This document shows, in pieces, positions 45,766 to 58,893 of a DNA stretch of 64,000 nucleotides; within the stretch, counting starts at the first letter, position 1; every line of letters begins with the position of its first letter. A program made the position numbers and the translations under genes. The stretch covers positions 6,329,001 to 6,393,000 of the forward strand of contig NC_081546.1 in NCBI RefSeq assembly GCF_901000735.1, given 5' to 3'. The notes beneath the pieces are model-generated. The model saw nothing but the letters and a program-made list of their open reading frames with translations, searched no databases and was not told the DNA's origin. The DNA is from Corylus avellana (lineage: Eukaryota > Streptophyta > Magnoliopsida > Fagales > Betulaceae).

Positions 45766-47443
45766 TTATTTGATGAAATGTGTGTGTGTGTGTGTGTGTT
45801 TTTAATATTTGGGTTATGAAAAGTAATTTTGAAGGGGCGTGTTCAAAGAAAATGATAAATAATGTAGCAGAAAAATAAATAGTCTATTTATTTTTATTTT
45901 ATTTTTTGTGGTTGTGCTTTTGATTCCATTTTTTTGTTTCTATTCTCTGTTTTAATTTTTATAATATTTTTTACTTTCATTGTAAAAGTAGTTTTTATTT
46001 ATTTTTTTATATACGAACGATGGTTGAAAGAAAAAATATTTAATTGACATGTATGCTTCCTATACTTATGAATTTCATTGGAATTGAGAAAAGTATATGG
46101 AAAAGTCAATTATATTTTATTATATTAGTATTAACTTTGATTCGGTTTTGGAAATTGTGTTTGCAAGGTCGTATTTAAGGAGAATGGTAAATAATGTAGT
46201 AGAGAATGCTAAATAGTCAATTTATTTGTCTTTTATTTTTTATTTTTAATGTAGTTTTGTGCTTCATATTCCATTTTTGGTCCTTAATTGTTGTTATAAT
46301 TTTTATAAAGAGAAATGATATAATTCATTATATTTTTAACTATATTTTAACCATCTCCATAGTGAATGGATGAATCTACCATTGAATTTGTGTGGAGTCC
46401 GCATGAGTTTACAAATCTAATGATTGATATATTGAATTTGTAGGATGAGATGAGAAAAAGATCGATGGAAAAAATATTAATGTGAATCATTTCTCTATTT
46501 ATTACTTATGTTCTAAAAATAGTTTTATTTTTTTTTATTATTTTTTTTACTTTATAATGCAAAAGTATGGTCGAAAAAAAAAAAAGAAAAAGAAAAAAAG
46601 CTCTATTTGATTGGACTTCCTATACCTTATGCATTTCAATGGTTAGGTTTTTGTTTATGATTTTGAGTAAAGAAGAAAGAGAAATGATAGAATTCATTTA
46701 TTTTTTTCACCATGATTTAATGAAAATTTTTTATTTTGGGTAGCCAATTAGGTAATTGAATGAGGAGAAGGAAATTAATTAGTGTAATTTCTCAAACTTC
46801 TCTCTTTGAAAGTATTTTAAATAAAGTTATTTTGGGAATGCAAAGATAAGGACATGGAAAAATGACTTGAGCATTTGGGTTGTTGTAAATGGTCTCTCAA
46901 TATATGCTTTTCTTTTTTCTTTTAAGCTTTATAGAAGGGTTTATTATTATTATTATTATTTTTTTATTTTTTTATTTTTTATTTTTTATTTTACTTCTGT
47001 CATTTATACATCCACTAACTATTATTTATTTATTTATTTTTTTCCGTTCTATTATTTTTAAAAACAACCAGTGCACTGCACGGGGTATAAGCTCGTTACA
47101 ATAATATATAAGAAGAGAAATTTGTATCTCAAGGAACACTATTTAAAAAGAAATGCTTATTTGCTTTTTGATGTTTATTTCGTGCACACTTCTCTTGAGT
47201 TGACAGACTTTATCTACTATTGACCTTTTTCTTTTTCTTTTTTCCTTTTAATTAATGTTGGATGGAACATGCCATCTCAGCGAAGATGTACGGTACAAAA
47301 AATGAATGTCAGAATATAAAGAAACATTTTTCTTATTTAAATTATCTTAATAGACAACGGCATAATTTCTTCAACAATTGAAAGTTTCTTGAAAGGACTA
47401 ATAATTCAAGTCCTTATTTATTGAAGCCAAACAAGTTCGAAAA
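45766..47443. other. AT-rich intergenic DNA downstream of the laccase gene
   Basis: Starts with (TG)n at 45779-45799. Two diverged copies of a segment of about 300 bp (around 45830-46000 and 46165-46330, sharing aatgataaataatgtagcag-like wording) lie in tandem. The rest is simple sequence. No gene seen. Confidence 0.45.
47417..47422 (-). terminator. Candidate polyadenylation signal of the laccase gene
   Basis: Minus strand AATAAA (within ttcaataaataagg) about 22 bases after the laccase stop codon. Confidence 0.45.
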
Positions 47444-50400
47444 CTAGGTACACGTAGGCAAATTAGGTGGAGGTGGCAACATGCTTGTTTCTGCCGTTGT
47501 CCCATTCCTCACAATGAGGACAGTGTCCATACCCCAGCTAGCGTGCCTTTCCAAATGACAGTGCATAAACCATACCCCTGAAAAATATGCATCATCCATG
47601 TATTAATACACATATATATAATTAGAATATAAATTAAATAATTAAATTTATTTTTGGATTTGACCGCCGGTTAGCGGATATTGAAACCTAAAACGTACGG
47701 CACCGCATAACTGCTTTTCAAATATGGGCCTTTTGGAGATTTTTTTTTTTGGATCTACCTTCCTCTTTTTAGGGCCTATTTTAAATAATATTAAACACCA
47801 AAACCAAGTTATTTTGGTATATTATTATTATTTAGGGTTTAGGGTTTATATATATATAACAGTATGTTGTTAGCATTTTTCCCAAGATGTTAGCTAATGG
47901 TTATTAGACGGTTAATAACTGCTTGCATGTATCCAAAAAAAAAAGAAGAGGGAGATCGAGAAAAAGATTTAAGTACCGGGATTATCGGCAACAAATCTAA
48001 TGGCAGCCCAACCATCTTTAGGAACTCCGATGGTGTTAACCTCCGGGGGATCACTCAAATTGTAACCATCCGGGGAGGTGGTGTTGTCGAAATTGCCATA
48101 ACCAGTCCCGACCAAGTAGAAGCTAAAACCATGAAGATGCATCGGATGGTTTTCTGCATTCCCTATGTTTGTCCCTTGGAAAACTATTTCAATTTTTTTA
48201 CCGTAATCTACCATCTTCACCTTTGTTCCTTGGCTCGGAAGTAGATATGTGTCAGCGGAAACTCCTGTGTAGTTAAAAACAAAAGGAGGATAACCTGGAA
48301 AATCATCGTCATAAACCGACAAATTCCTGCATGCAAAGAGCGAAAAACATTTATATTTAGGCATGTATATGTGAGATTCACTTATTTCTGCTTTACAATA
48401 ATGACAACAATAAAGGGAAATATCTATTATAATGTAAATTAAATGATTAAATTTATTAATTAATCATTAATTTAAGCTTATGAGTTAAGTGGTTATTTTA
48501 TATGGTATTCGAGTAAAGGTCCTGGATTCGAATTTTGATAGAATAAATAGTTATTTAACATGGTATCGGAGTGTTATAGTATAAATTGAAGGCTCTATTT
48601 GTTTTGGCATACAATAATTTTTGAAAAATGTTTCCATATCTTTCGATGTTTGGTGCGACGAAAAATAATGGTCAATGGAAAATATTTTCAGTTTGACCGA
48701 AAAAGCTTTAATTTCAGTAAAATGGTTAATTTCCATTTTTTAAAGCCGTAAACCATTTTTGGAGTTTTACCTTTTCATTCTCAAATCAATGGATACAACT
48801 TGGACGTTATCGAGACCCCGCTAGGACTTCACTGGGCCATCGTCGGGATCCATTCACGACTCCCTAAGACTCGCGCTTGGGAAATAGCCGGTACTCTATT
48901 AGGACTCATTGGTACTCGATTGAGACTCAGTCGAGATATTATCGTAATTTAAAGTTTAATATGAGTGAATGAAAAAATATATATAAAAATATTTGTGATT
49001 TTCAGTATGCGTCAAACACCTAAAAATGTTTTTAAGGAAATCATTTTTCAAATAAATGTTTACCACTAAAACATTTTTGAACAAAAAGTATCTTACGTCA
49101 AAACAAACACTGATTTATAACTAATATTCATTTATAACTATAAGCTAGCTTGAGCTTTTGATATAAGTAGTGATTTAACAATATACCTGTAGTACGCCTG
49201 CAGTATGTCAATCGTCGGGGTCACGAAGCTTACGTTGTTTAAGCTAGCAGCTAGCCTATTACCATTGGGGCCATCACACGAAACTTGATCACAAGGCAAT
49301 TGATTAACAGAAACTGTAATGACAATTCTTTCATCAAATTCTTGTGGAACATCAATCGGGTGCTCGGTACTTGCCAATGATCTTACGCGAGTTGTGAAGT
49401 TGTCTGCAGCATCCTTGTCGGTGACATTAGGAAGAGAAGGATAGGGAGGAGAGGATGGAACTGTATAATTGCCTGTATACTTGAGAATCGCTGAAGTGTT
49501 GGAACTGTCGAATGGGGCGCTGGAGTCGAAGAAAGGAGTGGCAGCCATGTAATAATAACTGGGTGTCTGGTTTGCTGTGAGCAAGACATCCATTGTTTGT
49601 CCTGGTGTTATCATGATGTAATTGGTGGAGATGGGCTTTATGTATGAACCATCTTGTCCGACAACTGTGATGTTGTGTTGTGCGATTCCAAAGAACATTT
49701 CCTCGTTCATCACTGCATTTACTATACGGAGAAGATATGTCTTGCCGAATTCGACTGATAGACTGTATGATGTTTCTGCAACATCAAAAATATGATATGG
49801 TATTGTATAATACTATATTTCATATCAGGAAAAAGAAAAAGGAGGGAGATAAAGGCAACTAATTGACAAAGTAATATACAATAGAAATCTACAGTAAGAA
49901 AATAAGATTTAATAAGCATGGTCCCATGATATTCCATTCTAATAATACCTTGGTAAAATTTGAAACAAGAATAAAATAAAAAGATTGATCGAGAAAGAAA
50001 GCTAAGTTCCACTTTGCCAATCAACGAAGAGCAACGTACTCATTGGTGGCTTGGCATGTCATGTTATGGTGGAATTGTTCTACTCCTACTACTTGTTAAA
50101 GTAAAGATTAAGTAATTAAATTTACCTCTTCCTATTAGCTTAAACTTTTAATATAACTGGTAATTTAACATGGTATCAGAGCTTAACTAATACCATGAAG
50201 AAACTTGTGAGCTCAACACATCTCATAAAACCGGTTCAATATGAAAGGGTTGCCCACTCCTTATAAACATGCACATAATCTTGTCCACAAGCAATGTATA
50301 ATTATTCCTCAACACCCTCTCTCACGTGCATACCAGTATTTTTTCTAATTCTTGTCACATGGTAAGTAGTATGGACCCCATTTATCCTGTGATAGGCTTT

Positions 50401-52037
50401 GATACCATATTAAATTACTAGTTATTCTAAAAGTTTAAGCTGATAAGAAGAAGTAAATTTAATTACTTAATCATTACTTTAACACTATTATATATGTCAT
50501 TTCATGGCAGTCTATGGCAGTATATATAAATTATAATTTAATTATTTTGTTACCATTGGAGCAATTATTTGGAAATCCTGGTTGGCCATTGATGGTGTAG
50601 GCGTCTGAAGGGGTTGGATCACCGCCAGTTGCCGTGGCATTATCAATTAATTCCTTCACATCTCCCAAGAACCATTCCCCTGCAGCAGCAAGGTGAAAGT
50701 TTACATGAATAATGCTCAGCTTTAGAAAACTAGAAACATGACAATTATTGGGTACAAATACGCAATTATACATTTTCTAAGTCGGATTTGGCTTAAGTGC
50801 TCCTAAAAAAAAAACAACGGCTAGCTATCTATAATTTATAATTTGTTACCAGAAATAGAGAATACAATTAATTACCAAGTACGATAACTACTTCTTCATC
50901 AGGTTGTTGATCATATGGATAAGTGGTTCCGTTTTCAGGTAAAATAATAATGGCGCCATGGACTGTGGCACGTGACCAGTCGCTATGAGCATGCCACCAT
51001 AGAGTTCCCTCTTCGTTAGAAAATATGACTTCCTGTGTGAAGTTTTTTCCTGGTTGGATGGGGCATTGTGTGATGTTCTCAGGACCATCTGACCAAGGAT
51101 TTCTAGGTTGCTTCACCCCATGCCTGTATAAATAAATAAAAGTCAAAAAAATATTTATTTTCTTCAGTTCACATAATCTTGTTTCATATATACTGTTAAT
51201 TGGTTCAAAAAACTCACGTATGGGTCATTACTCTAAGTTGGTTTATTGACGTTACTATTTGTTTATTGCTCCAAGATATTTGTTTAATTGAATTTGACTT
51301 TATGTTGAGTAGTTGTAACTGCATGCATTTATAATTGGACTTCTACGTTACAAGTACTTATGCATCTTTAAGACATGCGTTACCAAGAGATGACATCAAA
51401 TTCAATTAAACAAATATCTTGGTCCGGAGCAATAAACAAGTAGTAACGTCAATATGGTTTGATTTTACATAAAAGTTAATTTTTCTCTCCAACTTGGTTT
51501 TTGACTCTGTTCTGTGTGTGTATTTTGTGAATTAGAGAAAGAGAGAGAGGATGAGTCATCACGTACCAATGAATAGTGACACCATAATCTCCATTGTTTT
51601 GGACATTAACAAATGCCCTATCACCTTTACGGACAGTAATATTTGGGCCAGGGAACGTGCCGTTTACTACTAGCATACTCTTGCTGCTACACAGCCTTTC
51701 GAAATTTGTGTTACCCAGCTGCAACCACAATAATGTATATCTTTATTTAAATGAAATACGTACTATGGAAGAAAAAATCAAAAAGGCAAAAAACATAAAC
51801 AATATAAATAATTAATCAACACTTTTTCCACAGATACAGACTTGCAATATTTGCATCCATGCAGGTTGGTCTCTATTTTGAAAAAAAAAAAAATTATATA
51901 TATGGAGGAAGCATAGAGGAAAGCAAACATACGACAAAGGTGTAGTTGTGGACATCATAAGCCATGGAAAGGGACACCCAATCCAGAAACAAAAACCCTA
52001 GGAATCCCAGGATCAAACCCATATTCTTGTTTCCCAT
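47444..52037 (-). CDS. Laccase (multicopper oxidase), seven exons
   Basis: Exons (minus): 51933-52037, 51567-51718, 50876-51123, 50554-50679, 49187-49775, 47977-48326 and 47444-47577. All junctions are GT-AG, phases agree, and they total 1704 bp (567 aa). The ATG at 52037 ([20 protein letters not shown]) starts a signal peptide; an in-frame ATG 13 codons upstream is possible but less typical. The four copper-ligand clusters are present: HWHG (85-88), WWHAHSDW (130, 132), HPMHLH (467-472) and [12 protein letters not shown] (529-540). Laccases oxidise phenols with O2 in the apoplast, in lignin or flavonoid polymerisation. The residue at the axial type-1 copper position is Met (GM, 540) rather than the Leu of many lignin laccases, which points to a LAC14/LAC15-like or LAC7-like subgroup. 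Looks functional. Confidence 0.95.
48585..49112. mobile_element. MITE-like element in laccase intron 5
   Basis: Left end ctctatttgttttggcat and right end, reverse-complemented, agtgtttgttttgacgta match and continue into similar atacaataatttttgaaaaatg-type sequence. The centre is GC-richer (cgagaccccgctaggac). It lies within intron 48327-49186, away from the splice sites. Target duplication unclear. Confidence 0.55.
50094..50484. mobile_element. MITE-like element in laccase intron 4
   Basis: Long terminal inverted repeats of about 85 bp: TGTTAAAGTAAAGATTAAGT at the left, and the right end reverse-complemented TGTTAAAGTAATGATTAAGT. They include a taatttaacatggtatcaga phrase. Related fragments occur at about 48425-48560, 60690-60790 and 61870-61960. 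Target duplication not clean. Confidence 0.7.
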
Positions 52038-52126
52038 ATTGATCTGCAGCACTTCTCGCAAACGAAGAAAGGACACTCTTTTAGTCTTTTTCTTCCTTCT
52101 GTGTCCATCGCCCAGAGTTTCAAGAG

Positions 52127-52137
52127 CTACTTATAGA
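52127..52137 (-). promoter_or_regulatory. TATA-like box of the laccase gene
   Basis: Minus strand CTATAAGTAG, about 95 bases upstream of the ATG, at normal TATA-to-start spacing for plants. Confidence 0.5.
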
Positions 52138-52139
52138 CT

Positions 52140-52806
52140 GAAGTCTGAATGCCTTGCCACCGAAAATATGAAGAAAAAAATAATAAAAAAAGATTTACGA
52201 GATAGAAAATACATACGAAAAACATGGGATAAACATATGTGCCTGCTCCTTTTACGAAAAGACGCGGCATTAGATTCACGCCCTGTACGTAGTGTTGGAC
52301 CACCTAAATTTCATAAAGCACGTTGATTTTCTGGCACTAATTGATACAAGGTTGATGATTGGTTGAGGAAAAGAAAAAAGATATTATACGTGATTGAGAC
52401 GCTTCGCAATTAAAGTAACTCTCATATAAATTAAAGAAAGAAGAAGAAGAAGAAAAAAATAGTTGTGGCTGGCCTGTCCTACAAATTCGACTTTCTGATC
52501 ATTTTACTTTTTCTTCCCCGGACCCCAGCAAAGAAAATATTTCTTAAATATAATAATCAAATTAAAGAAAATATGTGTAATTGAGACAAACGTTTATGTG
52601 ACCCTTTTTCACTAATTACTATACAAGGGGTTTAATTTTAATGTTAGATGTTTTTTTAGTCTTAGGTAGATATTATTTTTTTAAAAAGTAAAAAGTATAA
52701 TTTACTTTTATTTTTCTCACTCGAATTTTAAAAAATAATATTCACCTAAAACGAGGAAAACACCATAGAACACATAGCATTTCACTTTTTTATATTACTG
52801 GTTGCA

Positions 52807-52841
<35 letters not shown>

Positions 52842-53325
52842 GTGGATAGAGCATCATATGTATACCTATAGAATATCCTTTATGTGCTCAAATAATAAGC
52901 CACGTCACCTACTTTTTGAGAGGATATTTAACCCTGTTATTAATGGGAGCAAATTTTCCTTTTTAATTAAGTTTTATTTATTTATTTTTTTTTTTCTTTT
53001 ACCAAAGCTTTTTGCAAATAAATCAATTCAATGATACAGAAATTTTGGTGTGAATATCAGGACAAAGAATTCGAGATCCACCGAATGGGTGGGAGAAGAT
53101 GAGCTAGCTAGGTACTCCAAGGGACAAGGAGACATGATCAGTTAATTCAGAGATCTAGTGTGTTGCAACAAAGCACTATTAACAAATTAAGCAGTGTTGC
53201 AAATTGTTACAAAACCTAGATAGTCTGACAAAAAGGATTATCAAAGCAAAACATTATCCCAAAGGAACCATTCTACAGGTGATGACCTTCCTTAATTTTC
53301 ATGGCAAAGCAAATTGTCGGCGTGC
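52140..53325. other. Laccase promoter region and AT-rich intergenic DNA
   Basis: Contains a (TA)n tract at 52810-52839 and several A/T runs. No coding exon seen. Confidence 0.45.
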
Positions 53326-53329
53326 AAGT

Positions 53330-53600
53330 TGCTAAAAAATGAACTTATTTGGAGAATAGGAGATGGTTCGGAAGTTAAAATTTGGTGCGACAAATGGCTA
53401 CCAACCCCAACAAGACACTAAATGTTGTTGATTAAAGTAGTTTTTCATGAGGATGAGGGTGCGATTATCTCCCAATTACCACTAAGTACCCATATAGACA
53501 GCAAGATTTGTTTATTTGGAGAGGCACCACAACAGGAGAGTTATGTAGCTAGTGCTTCTCATATGGAGGAAGAAAGACAAAACTTGTGGTGTGGAGAGGG
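53330..53600 (+). pseudogene. Small LINE polyprotein fragment
   Basis: The plus strand reads LLKNELIWRIGDGSEVKIW, then CDKWLPTPTRH and a stop, then VVFHEDEGAIISQLPLS and finally ASHMEEERQ. These are segments from the region between RT and RNase H of plant LINEs, with the middle parts deleted. No other LINE parts adjoin it. Confidence 0.7.
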
Positions 53601-53639
53601 ATCAAAACGATCGGGGTATGGAAGAATATGAAGATGTTC

Positions 53640-53900
53640 CTATATGTTAGGTTTTCGATTTGCCGAATCGGTGCTCATAATAAATTCATGAATGTAATTT
53701 TTGGTGGGATAGATTTGTATTTAGGGTTTAGAGTGAAAAATCTTCAAGAATACCAAGTACAACAAAACATGCATTCACAACTCCGTCCGCAGTTGTCTAG
53801 ACGGGATGTTGAGGTAGAATGTTCCATTTGCATATTCGCCAACATATATATGTCTGGATGTAGGCGGATTTGGCTTCTCAATCTTCTAAAAACTAATCGG
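53640..53900 (+). repeat. Possible diverged LTR fragment related to the gag-only element
   Basis: Starts tatgttaggttttcgatttg, reminiscent of the LTR start at 30128, and contains a gacgggatgttgaggtag phrase where that LTR has cacgagatgttgtgtc. Heavily diverged; assignment is tentative. Confidence 0.3.
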
Positions 53901-56900
53901 TTCTAAACACACAGTTGTTTTATAACTAGAAAGATAAAATGTAAATTCACGACTAAGTGAGTTAAGTACATGTGAGTGAACTCAATCCTTATAAAAAGAT
54001 TCTCAATTATATCTTTGAAATTGTATTAATAGCGCAAAAGTCTCTAGTTTCATATGATTATGAACAAAAAATAATTTTTTCACGAAAAAAAAAAAAAATT
54101 ATTGACATTTGCTTTTAAAACATGTGATTCTTAGATGTATTTGTAGTAATGTATATGATAATCACATACTCTATTGATTTTATTATAATTACATATGAGA
54201 ATTGCATGCTTTAAGAATATACGTCAATTTAATAGTTTGAATTGAAAAAAAAAAAAAAAAAAAAATTCTTCAACTCAATTTAATTTGGAGAAAAACTTTA
54301 TTATTTTCACTGAACAGGTATTTAATTCTTATATTTTCTTTTAATTCATATATCCAGTAGATCATCGACAAATGACTCATAATAGTTAAATTTGACCATT
54401 ATGAGCTATTTTTGAGTAATGTTATATACTCATTAATCCTCATACTTCTTTATACTAAATTTTATATATATATAGATGACTTTTATAACCACCATTCGAT
54501 TGTTGATGAATCTTTACTGAATTTTAATCTAATAATAATTGTAAAAGCCACGTATAAAGAAGTATGAGCATATGTAACATTATTATTTAAGAGTAATAGT
54601 AAAATATTATTATAAGTAATTGCATACTGTTGATAGACACACGGAGATTACTCTACGCGTTTAAGGGTACGTTAATTAGTGGTCCCTGGACCCTGACCAT
54701 GCATGTGAACTGCAGATTGACCCACAACCACAAAATATGGAAAGTTTGATCTTGCAATGAAACAAATAATTGAAAAATGTTGTGATATTCGAAATATTCT
54801 TGAAATGACGTAAATTTCCTTCTAATAGGGTGGAGAATTTTATTTTATTTTTTATTTTTTTATTTTTTTGAAAAAGTCTTATTTGTTCTTTAACATGTAG
54901 AAAATATTAATAAAAAATATGTGATTCTCACGTATTTAAAACACAAATAACACTTTCTCGCATACTTGAGCTTTTTGTTTTTTGTTTTTTTACATGTCCA
55001 CACAAGGAAAAGATGATGAAAATTCGAGCTAATTACCTCCACTTCATGAGGTGTGGTTCATAGCCGATTGAGCTACCTATTAAGAGTCAAAATTTTGAAT
55101 GGTACCATAATTAATGTCCATTTTGACATTGCTCGGCAGTGGAAAAGCCAAGCTGTTGGTGACCATGCGACCATCAGGGCATGATGTCCGGGGGATATGA
55201 GGACTTTTAACGTTTATTTTGTTCGCGAAAATATATGCGTAATAAACGCTGCAATGAAAAGAAATTTCTCATTAATTAATTTGTATTTATGATAAAGCTT
55301 GACTTATAAGCTAGTTACCATCCCTATGAAAGTTTGACTAAAGAACGAAGTTTTCTTATTCACATATATATAATAAGAACACATAATGTAAACGGTGATA
55401 CCTCCGATGGAGGTCGGAAATTTTGCTTCCCCGATAGCATGGAAAACATGGCCGGAATAACATATCTTTATTCAAAATTTTGGCAACATATATGGGTAAT
55501 AGGTAAAATAAATGATTGTTTAACTTGTCAAACAAAATTCAAGGGTAATTTTTTAAAAGATAATTAAGATAAATTTAATTTAATCATGTATTAGTAAAAG
55601 AAGTCCCATGCATGATAACATGATCCGCTAATTCTGCTTAGATTATTATTTGTAATGGAGTCAAAATGCAGATGGTGCTTCATCGTTTACTAGCACCGCA
55701 ACCTGAGGGAAGACCTCCGGTAAAACATAGCTTCCATGTCAAAGCTCATAATCATGAGGATCCTTGGAAAGCAATTCTGCAGCTGATTAAGGAAGAAAAC
55801 AAATTGAAGACTGAAAATTTTTTAATTAATATATATAAATTGTACCATTTTATATAATCTTAAGCTTTTAAACTAAACTCTTGTTGTGAGTTTATTTGAG
55901 AGTGTTGTATTTCATATTGAGAAAATATAAAGAAAAATAGTGCATAATATACCTATGTGGTTCTTAACGCATTAGCTTAGGTTTTTGGGCTAGAGTTGTG
56001 TTCAATTATGTATATTAATAAAAAGGCGGTCTCTAACATTAATCGTATATTAATGTACTATTGGTAAAAACTCTATAACCGCTTTATCTTCCAACAACTC
56101 CTTTAATTAATATGAAAAATTACATGATTAGCATGGCACAAAATAGCAGCATTTGATAAGTTTGATTTTTTTTTTTTCTTTTTTTAAAGATAAGTTTGCT
56201 TATGCACACGTGAAAGTTGCTTGTCTTTAGTTATATTTGAAGAGACTAGCTTGTCTTTAGTTATACTGTTAATCACAATTCACATGGCCGGATAAAAAAC
56301 CTTTTTTTTTTTTTCTTTTTTTTTTCCTTTGTTTCCATAGGCATGCATCAGTGTCTGACAGCTTTTGTTTTAATGGGCCAGAGGAAAAAACAATAAAATA
56401 TGTATTTGTCTTAATCCAAATTAAAGGGACATCAAATTCAATTAGGAATCTATAATAGTAAGGTTACATGCATGTGCTGTAATTAGGTTCCTTGTTTGAC
56501 TGCATTACCAAGCGAACCTGGCTGTTCATAAGGATGTAATTCAGTTCACACTACTGTATCTTCAAGTTTTGTTTATGATTATTTATTTTATTTTTTTTCC
56601 TAAATTCATACAAACTAATTATTAGTTAATTATTTATTGTTAAAATTTTATCATTTGAGTTAATTAAACAAATTAACTTGAATTTTTATCAATTTACTTA
56701 AGATGTTCTAATTACGAAATTAAAATAATACTATAAACATTAATAAAAATGAAGTTATATGGGTTGAGAAAAATTTGTCATTTAATAATTAAGCATGATT
56801 TTGTGTTTATGATTGGCTCTTTTAAAAGGTATAACTCATCAAAATTTGAAGAAAAAAAGTAAACACGTGTTTTAAGAGTGATGTTATATACCACATTTTC

Positions 56901-58690
56901 ATCTCACAATGTTTATATAGCAGTTTGAATTCATTCTTTAATTTTTTTTTTTTTTTTTTTTGATAAGGACGGATCGAAGGGAGGGGGTGAGATTGCCACG
57001 TCAACAACTATCTTAAATGTTCACATAGCAACCCCAAGTTGGTCAATCCTCATTAAATAAATAAATAAATAAATTTTTTTAAAAAAAATTAAAAATTAAA
57101 ATTTGATTGAAGCTGGCAAATCAACATTGTGTACATACAAAAAAAAAAAAAAAAAAAAGATAAGCATCGCAACAAAAGGGCACTTTAAAAATTTGCAATA
57201 GTAAAGAGCAATAAATGGACCAGATTCAAATTTTATTGCTCTTTGCAATGGACAAGGATCCTTGTCCCTTTGCAATACTAAAGAGGAATAAACAGTACAT
57301 GCATGCATGTATCCAGCACATAAAACACTCTTGTGGAAAAGACTGATAATTTCTAGCTTTTTATCTTTAGCATCAAAAAAGAAAAAAGGAGAGAATTAAT
57401 TATAATTCATTGGCCTCTCTAAATTCCCAATGTCTACGAGTATGTGCTGTACCCAGCTCTAGCGTGCATGCATGTGATTAGACAGCTATCAAGAATCAAG
57501 ATAATGCCTTTTCGATTAATCAGCCAAAAAGTTAATGAACACTAAAGATTCAAATTAACTATAATCACATCAGAAAGGATTTGTTAGGCACAAGAATTTC
57601 TATTAGAGAGATTAATCAACTTTAATTTGGCATATATATCACCTTTAAAGCATGCACTAACATGTACCTTGACATAACCTTTCTTTTGCGTGTAATCAAA
57701 GTGATCAAAAACAGCCTCTTGCTTTTCTAGAAGATGATGAAATTTGAAGTGATCAATCTCAAGCCCAAAAACAAACGCAAGACGAAAGAGATAATTTGAT
57801 TACTGAAATTACTTGAAAGAGAAAACCAGTAAATTAAAGAGGATATTTGAAAACATATTGAAGTGAGATCGTGGGGTTGGGTGATTTTATAGCATATAAT
57901 CGATCTTCTTGTAGTACCATCAACCATGAAAGTGAAGTACAAAGCATGTACTACAATTCATTTGCCTAGCTAAGAGATGTACATTGGTTACCCCACTTTG
58001 ATTGGGCAATTTCGTCCATATACGATATTAATAAATCTAATTAAGCATAATTCACTCACAAATTAATATGGTTCTTTGTGATGGTGCCAATTATAATTTA
58101 TATGTGAACCATTCAATCCTCAGTTTGGAAGTATATATTCTCATAGGACCAACCATTTTCTCTTCCTTACGGATCAAGAGTGGAAAAGATCCCCTATGTA
58201 ACCTTTTCCCCTTTCAATTAAAAAAATTAAAAATTAAAAATGAAAAGTTTTACAACTTTTACCGGAAGAACCAACTTACACCTTATATATTTTATTTTTC
58301 TGATAGAGAAAACAGGAAATATAAGATTTGATTACACTCTCTTGCTTGTTATAAGAAGACGATCTAAGGAAAATGAAGAGGAGAAAAGACTTTATTTGTT
58401 AATGTGTTTTTTATAGAAGATAGAATGTGGTGCCAGCCAACTCACCGGAAGCTATATCCATACTTCAATCAATTGGGCTTCGAGTATTCAACTCTCAAGT
58501 GATCCGGTTTAAATGCGACCTCTCTGATCGGTAATCATAGTCGGACTTGTCCAATGGACCCTCAATGAACTGATAATAATGAGATGGGCTTGCATATCTG
58601 GCCCAATCCCCAACAATATAAAAGTGATCGAACTAATTTTGTGTTTGGGTTAGTTGCTAATATTTTTGTTTTGAAAAGAAAAAACAAAAG
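53901..58690. other. Gene-poor AT-rich stretch
   Basis: Simple-sequence tracts (poly-A 54245-54264, poly-T 56941-56961, poly-A 57140-57158), a SINE fragment at 55015-55075 and scattered short frames. The frame at 55666-55857 (63 codons, MQMVLHRLLAPQPEGRPPVK at its start) has more even composition than its surroundings, but I recognise no family. Nothing else can be supported. Confidence 0.45.
55015..55078 (-). repeat. tRNA-derived SINE head
   Basis: Minus strand TAGGTAGCTCAATCGGCTAT (A box) and, about 40 bases on, a B-box-like tagctcgaattttc. Same family as 58695-58780, sharing gaaccacacctcat-type sequence between the boxes. Confidence 0.6.
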
Positions 58691-58694
58691 ATAG

Positions 58695-58780
58695 AAAGAT
58701 AGGTCCCCAAATGGTAGCTCAATCGGTTTTGAACCACGTCTCATAAAGCAGAAGTCATTAGTTCGAATCCATTTTTAAAA
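58695..58780 (+). repeat. tRNA-derived SINE head
   Basis: Reads aatggtagctcaatcggttt (A box), gaaccacgtctcat, then agttcgaatcc (B box), the layout of plant tRNA-derived SINEs. The tail is not kept; P450-derived sequence follows directly. Confidence 0.65.
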
Positions 58781-58893
58781 GGACAAGCACGGGGTACCAA
58801 ACATCCTCTCGAAACTAAAAATTTACAATAGAATCCATCTTCTTATTCAACTAGACATATCAGAATTTATTCATCTCCACACAATCAAACATC
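58780..58893 (-). pseudogene. Relic of a P450 3' flank (3' UTR-like)
   Basis: From ggacaagcacggggtaccaa to cacacaatcaaacatct this matches 61978-62095, the sequence immediately downstream of the stop of the P450 gene at 62096. It stops exactly where the coding sequence would begin. With the 5' fragment at 59487-60179 it marks the two ends of one internally deleted P450 copy. Confidence 0.7.

Noticed and set aside
58695..58780. Functional tRNA gene
   Set aside because: A and B boxes are present, but no acceptor stem or cloverleaf closes; it fits a SINE head.
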